Assembly: GCF_052162025.1 (NCBI RefSeq)
Contig: NZ_CP197401.1
Location: 2,046,001 to 2,110,000 of the forward strand
DNA from: Methylobacter sp015476545
GTDB taxonomy: Bacteria > Pseudomonadota > Gammaproteobacteria > Methylococcales > Methylomonadaceae
Length of the DNA stretch: 64,000 nucleotides
Direction: 5' to 3'
Under the pieces are notes generated by a model. That model had not been told where the DNA came from. It searched no databases and saw only the letters and a list, made by a program, of their open reading frames with translations. The position numbers were made by a program, and so were the translations under genes. Positions within the stretch are counted from its first letter, which is position 1, and each line of letters opens with the position of its first letter. Shown piece after piece: positions 59,231 through 64,000 of the stretch.

Positions 59231-60682
59231 TTATAGAACCGGTACGGTCAAACTGACCCTTGACGAGATATAGGATTGCAGTTGAGGGTTTAGTTTACCG
59301 TCCGGATTAATAATATTCTCCGTGACAGGCAGAGGTTCAGCGCTGCCGAAGGCTTCTATGCGGTCTGTTCCCGACGGGCCCGAAACAGTCAGTTCATAGC
59401 CCGCATTTTTCTTCGGCAGGCGGACCGTCTTACCGGCCGCTATCCAATTATTCGGCTCATAGGCATTAGGAAAAATCGTAGAAATTTCTCCATCCGTGCT
59501 TATGTGAACGATGGTCACATACATCGCTTTTTCCGTTTCCAGCAATAACGTCATGGCTTCCCCGATACGATAATTCGGTGCGGAAGACCGCAGTTTCAAT
59601 GGTTCGTGCTGCACGGTTGCAACCTTACTTTCCTGATGTTGCCGATCAGTTGGCGTATCGGCCTGAACGGCATTGGCCTCAACCTTATCTGAAGGCGCCT
59701 GTTTTTGTGTCTCGGATTTGGCAACATCGTAGCTCGGCTCGTTTTTACCATAAAACAGCCATAAAAGGATCGCAAGCAGGCCTAGAGAGAACAGGCTGGC
59801 CGCTGCAATTGCTCCTGATTTATAACGCTTTTCCGGAGAAATTTCCTTTATAAACTGGCTGATTGTTCTACAACGGTTTTCCTGCTTTAGTGCCAGGCCG
59901 TGCTGCAACCCTTTCCATTGTGATTTTGTTATCGAAGTTATAGGCGCAGGCTGCACTTTCAAATCGAAGGCCTGCTGGGCAGTCGACCGCGAAAAGGGAT
60001 GTTTGCCGGACAGAAGTTCATAAACAATACAGGCGAGGGCATAAATATCATCTCTTGGGTCAGGCTCAAGGTTATTAAGCATTTCCAAACTTGCATAAGC
60101 GGGCGATAGCGCATTTAACGAGCGGGAATGGAAAACGGTGGCATCGTCATCACTTTGTCCTGTTCTCTTGAATGGGCAAGCTATGCCGAAGTCCAGGACT
60201 TTGACATGGCTCTTGTCGTCGACAAAAACGTTACCCGGTTTGAAATCGGAGTGGACTATGCCGTTTTTATGCGCATGGGAAAGTGCTGCCGCCATATCCT
60301 GTATGATGGGCCAGGCCTTTTCAAACGGCATGCCTGATGGGTATTCTTTAATCAAGGAACTGAGCGGACGGCCTTTGAGAAGCTGCATGCTCAGATAAAC
60401 GTTATCCGCATCGCGATCAAAATCGTATACTGTAACAATGTTCGGATGAGCAAGAGATTTAGCTTTTTTAGCCTCCCGTTGCATCGCCACGAAAAAAATA
60501 GGGTCATCAAGAAATTCAGGATTAAGAAGTTTTATCGCGAGGTAGGGGTCCTTGTCATGGGCTTCCTGGGCCACTAAATCCAGTGCTTTATATACGGTTC
60601 CCATTCCTCCCTGACCGAGCACTTCCTGCAGTACGAATCGTCCTTTTAACACTGTCTTGCCCCCAACACATAATTTTTCCAT
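59231..60682 (-). CDS. Membrane Ser/Thr protein kinase with C-terminal DUF4384-like domain
   Basis: 483 residues. The kinase domain (15-280) has the glycine loop GQGGMGTVY (24-32 region), Lys51, catalytic loop HSDFKPGN at 144-151 (HRD changed to HSD) and DFG at 164-166. A transmembrane helix (289-311) crosses the inner membrane. The periplasmic region (360-483) resembles DUF4384, with IGEAMTLLLETEKAMYVTIVHIS and a typical FPNAYEPNNWIAAG. DUF4384 often occurs in TPS/OmpA loci. It converges on the OmpA gene with 8 bp between them, so it is a likely partner. Confidence 0.92.
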   Translation of the reverse strand: MEKLCVGGKTVLKGRFVLQEVLGQGGMGTVYKALDLVAQEAHDKDPYLAIKLLNPEFLDDPIFFVAMQREAKKAKSLAHPNIVTVYDFDRDADNVYLSMQLLKGRPLSSLIKEYPSGMPFEKAWPIIQDMAAALSHAHKNGIVHSDFKPGNVFVDDKSHVKVLDFGIACPFKRTGQSDDDATVFHSRSLNALSPAYASLEMLNNLEPDPRDDIYALACIVYELLSGKHPFSRSTAQQAFDLKVQPAPITSITKSQWKGLQHGLALKQENRCRTISQFIKEISPEKRYKSGAIAAASLFSLGLLAILLWLFYGKNEPSYDVAKSETQKQAPSDKVEANAVQADTPTDRQHQESKVATVQHEPLKLRSSAPNYRIGEAMTLLLETEKAMYVTIVHISTDGEISTIFPNAYEPNNWIAAGKTVRLPKKNAGYELTVSGPSGTDRIEAFGSAEPLPVTENIINPDGKLNPQLQSYISSRVSLTVPVL

Positions 60683-61224
60683 TGTTTCTACCTAAACTAA
60701 ATAAGATCCCGCTTATACCAATAAGTAATTTGGTTTTTCTAATCAAGCGCTTTTTACGACCAGAACATTGTCGTTAGCAAAATTGAGTCCTTGCTGCCTA
60801 TAAGAACTATTAGATTATTTGAGCATATGTGGACTCCTTCCTATCATTAGTGCTAATGATGATTCCGTTCAGTTTCTCAAGACATGAAAGATATTCATTG
60901 AAATAACATTATATTCGACCGGCGCCTTTCCAGGGAGCGTTGATTAATACGCTTTTTAATTTGCAAATGCATCGAGCGGATTTATCAAAAATCCACCGTC
61001 CAGCAATATCCATTAAACAATATTTTTCAATGATTTTTCATGATTTTCTTCTTAATCTACTCAGGCCTTACGCAAGCCTGTGAGGACAACTTCAGCCGCT
61101 TGGAGCGATGGCAGGCGAAAACGGAGAATAAGGCTGATCAAAAAGGTACGCCGCGTACACTACGCAAGGCAAATTTAAAAATGCCGCGCTATAATTTCAG
61201 ATTTGATCAGTCAGAGGTAAAGGT
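60683..61224. other. Spacer between the kinase and mepA
   Basis: 540 bp without a recognised gene. The kinase promoter (minus strand) should be near its left edge. A consensus TATAAT at 61190-61195 could be the -10 of mepA, though its -35 is weak. Small frames such as that at 61040-61249 have no support. Confidence 0.5.
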
Positions 61225-62100
61225 GTGTTCAGAAGTCGGTTTTCGGTGAAGCAATATGGGATGTTTTTTCTGGCGCTGAGCGCCTTTTCCGGCAGCGCCG
61301 TCGCGCAGCCTGCCGCCCATGCCTGGGCGCGGGTCACCACGCCCGTTATAATGGGCGGCGCGGCGCAGAGCATCGGCACTTATACCGCTGGCTGCCTGAG
61401 AGGCGCCGCGGCGCTGCCACAGGACGGAGCCGGCTACCAAACCATGCGCTTGTCGCGCAAACGTGTCTATGGCCATCCCGACCTGATTCATTTCATTGAA
61501 AAACTCGGGCAGACGACTGCCGATAAAGGCTGGGGCACCCTGTTAATCGGCGATCTAGGCCAACCGCGAGGCGGACCGACGTTGACCGGACATCGCAGCC
61601 ATCAGACCGGGCTCGATGTCGATATCTGGTATTTGCTGTCCCGGGAAGCGGCGGCCAGAAGCCTGAGTCTCGATGAGCGCGAAACTTGGGGCGCGCCTTC
61701 CGTGCTGGCCGTCAGATCGGATGCAGTGGACGCCAGCCGCTGGTCGCCGGCTAACGAAAAAATTCTCGAAGCCGCTGCGCGCATGCCCGAGGTCGAACGC
61801 ATCTTCGTCAATCCCGGCGTCAAACGCCAACTGTGCGCCAGTAGGATGCCGCACGACTGGCTCCGGAAAATCCGACCCTGGTGGGGGCATGATGACCATT
61901 TCCATGTGCGCCTGAAATGTCCGGCTAGCAACAGCCAATGCCAGGGCCAGGAACTGATTCCCGAAGGCGACGGCTGCGACGCCTCGCTGGACTGGTGGTT
62001 CTCGGCCGAGGCGCGCGAGCAGCTTCGCTCCGGCAAGGCCCGCAAGCCTGCTGCAGCGCTTGTGCTTCCCGAACAGTGCCAGACTGTGTTGAAGGAATAA
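61225..62100 (+). CDS. mepA: Penicillin-insensitive murein endopeptidase MepA
   Basis: 291 residues from a GTG at 61225. A signal peptide (FFLALSAFSGSAVAQ) is followed by the MepA core with the zinc-binding motifs HRSHQTGLDVDIWYL (H123, D130 region) and WWGHDDHFHVRLKCP near 219-234, as in LAS-type peptidases. It cleaves D,D- and L,D-cross-links of peptidoglycan. GAGGTAAAG before the GTG serves as a site. It has no visible operon partner and is followed by a hairpin terminator. Confidence 0.94.
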   Translation: MFRSRFSVKQYGMFFLALSAFSGSAVAQPAAHAWARVTTPVIMGGAAQSIGTYTAGCLRGAAALPQDGAGYQTMRLSRKRVYGHPDLIHFIEKLGQTTADKGWGTLLIGDLGQPRGGPTLTGHRSHQTGLDVDIWYLLSREAAARSLSLDERETWGAPSVLAVRSDAVDASRWSPANEKILEAAARMPEVERIFVNPGVKRQLCASRMPHDWLRKIRPWWGHDDHFHVRLKCPASNSQCQGQELIPEGDGCDASLDWWFSAEAREQLRSGKARKPAAALVLPEQCQTVLKE

Positions 62101-62110
62101 AAAATAGCGG

Positions 62111-62150
62111 ATGTCTGCATCCACCATATTCATGCCGTGAATGCAGACAT
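62111..62150. terminator. Bidirectional hairpin between mepA and the P-type ATPase
   Basis: ATGTCTGCATCCAC pairs with GTGAATGCAGACAT with one mismatch over 14 bp, loop of 12. It lies 11 bp after the mepA stop and 9 bp before the end of the ATPase gene, which is convergent, so it can serve both. Confidence 0.65.
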
Positions 62151-62158
62151 TGCCTTCC

Positions 62159-64000
<1,842 letters not shown>

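Noticed and set aside
61040..61249. 69-codon frame before mepA
   Set aside because: It overlaps the mepA start and has no signal or domain; position fits leader sequence.

Overview
The window reads as a chromosomal segment of a mid-GC gammaproteobacterium. Gene families and codon style would fit a methanotroph-like member of the Methylococcales, but no diagnostic methane-oxidation gene is present, so this is inference. The segment is a mosaic of ordinary chromosomal genes, insertion sequences, defence genes (intact and decayed) and a large secretion locus. No tRNA, rRNA or CRISPR array was seen.

Layout. 0-1.6 kb: the end of an IS1-family element abuts the wreck of a Wadjet (JetABCD) anti-plasmid operon; only the JetC C-terminus and a JetD gene broken by an apparent internal deletion remain. 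1.8-6.8 kb: small secreted proteins, a metzincin-type protease with four 48-residue repeats, a DUF2254 membrane protein, and a frameshifted secreted Gln/Arg-rich protein with a strong terminator. 7.0-8.9 kb: a tight cluster of an SRPBCC protein, a short LOV blue-light receptor and a fatty-acid/sterol hydroxylase. 9.0-12.1 kb: an OsmC fragment, a LysR regulator with two palindromes facing an EthD-like gene, a membrane-anchored periplasmic protein and a depolymerase-like esterase.

12.2-25.9 kb is a probable defence island, bounded by two 87-bp direct repeats that copy the 3' end of a kinase/phosphatase gene. It carries a vestigial second hsdR start, a type I restriction-modification system (hsdR, hsdM, hsdS) whose last genes overlap a Septu-like ATPase plus HNH pair, an IS21-family element and an IS110-family transposase with an in-frame stop. 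25.9-38.7 kb: PP2C/Ser-Thr kinase fusion with a NarK nitrate transporter, an L,D-transpeptidase lipoprotein, a KGG-repeat stress protein, a VOC protein, an ABC-class ATPase, then a molybdenum-hydroxylase group (MocA-like, XdhC, 2Fe-2S subunit, Tat-exported large subunit).

39-41.3 kb holds two IS630-family elements back to back, sharing a TA target. 41.4-60.7 kb is the most striking region: a subtilisin-like protease, two paralogous small secreted proteins separated by a decayed copy of the protease 3' end, a TpsB outer-membrane transporter, a 2680-residue TpsA exoprotein with 837-bp near-identical repeats, a WD40-caspase protein, an OmpA-like protein and a convergent Ser/Thr kinase with a C-terminal DUF4384-type domain. 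Together they suggest a surface-adhesin/protease/caspase/kinase system. The window ends with mepA and a P-type cation ATPase that runs off the edge.
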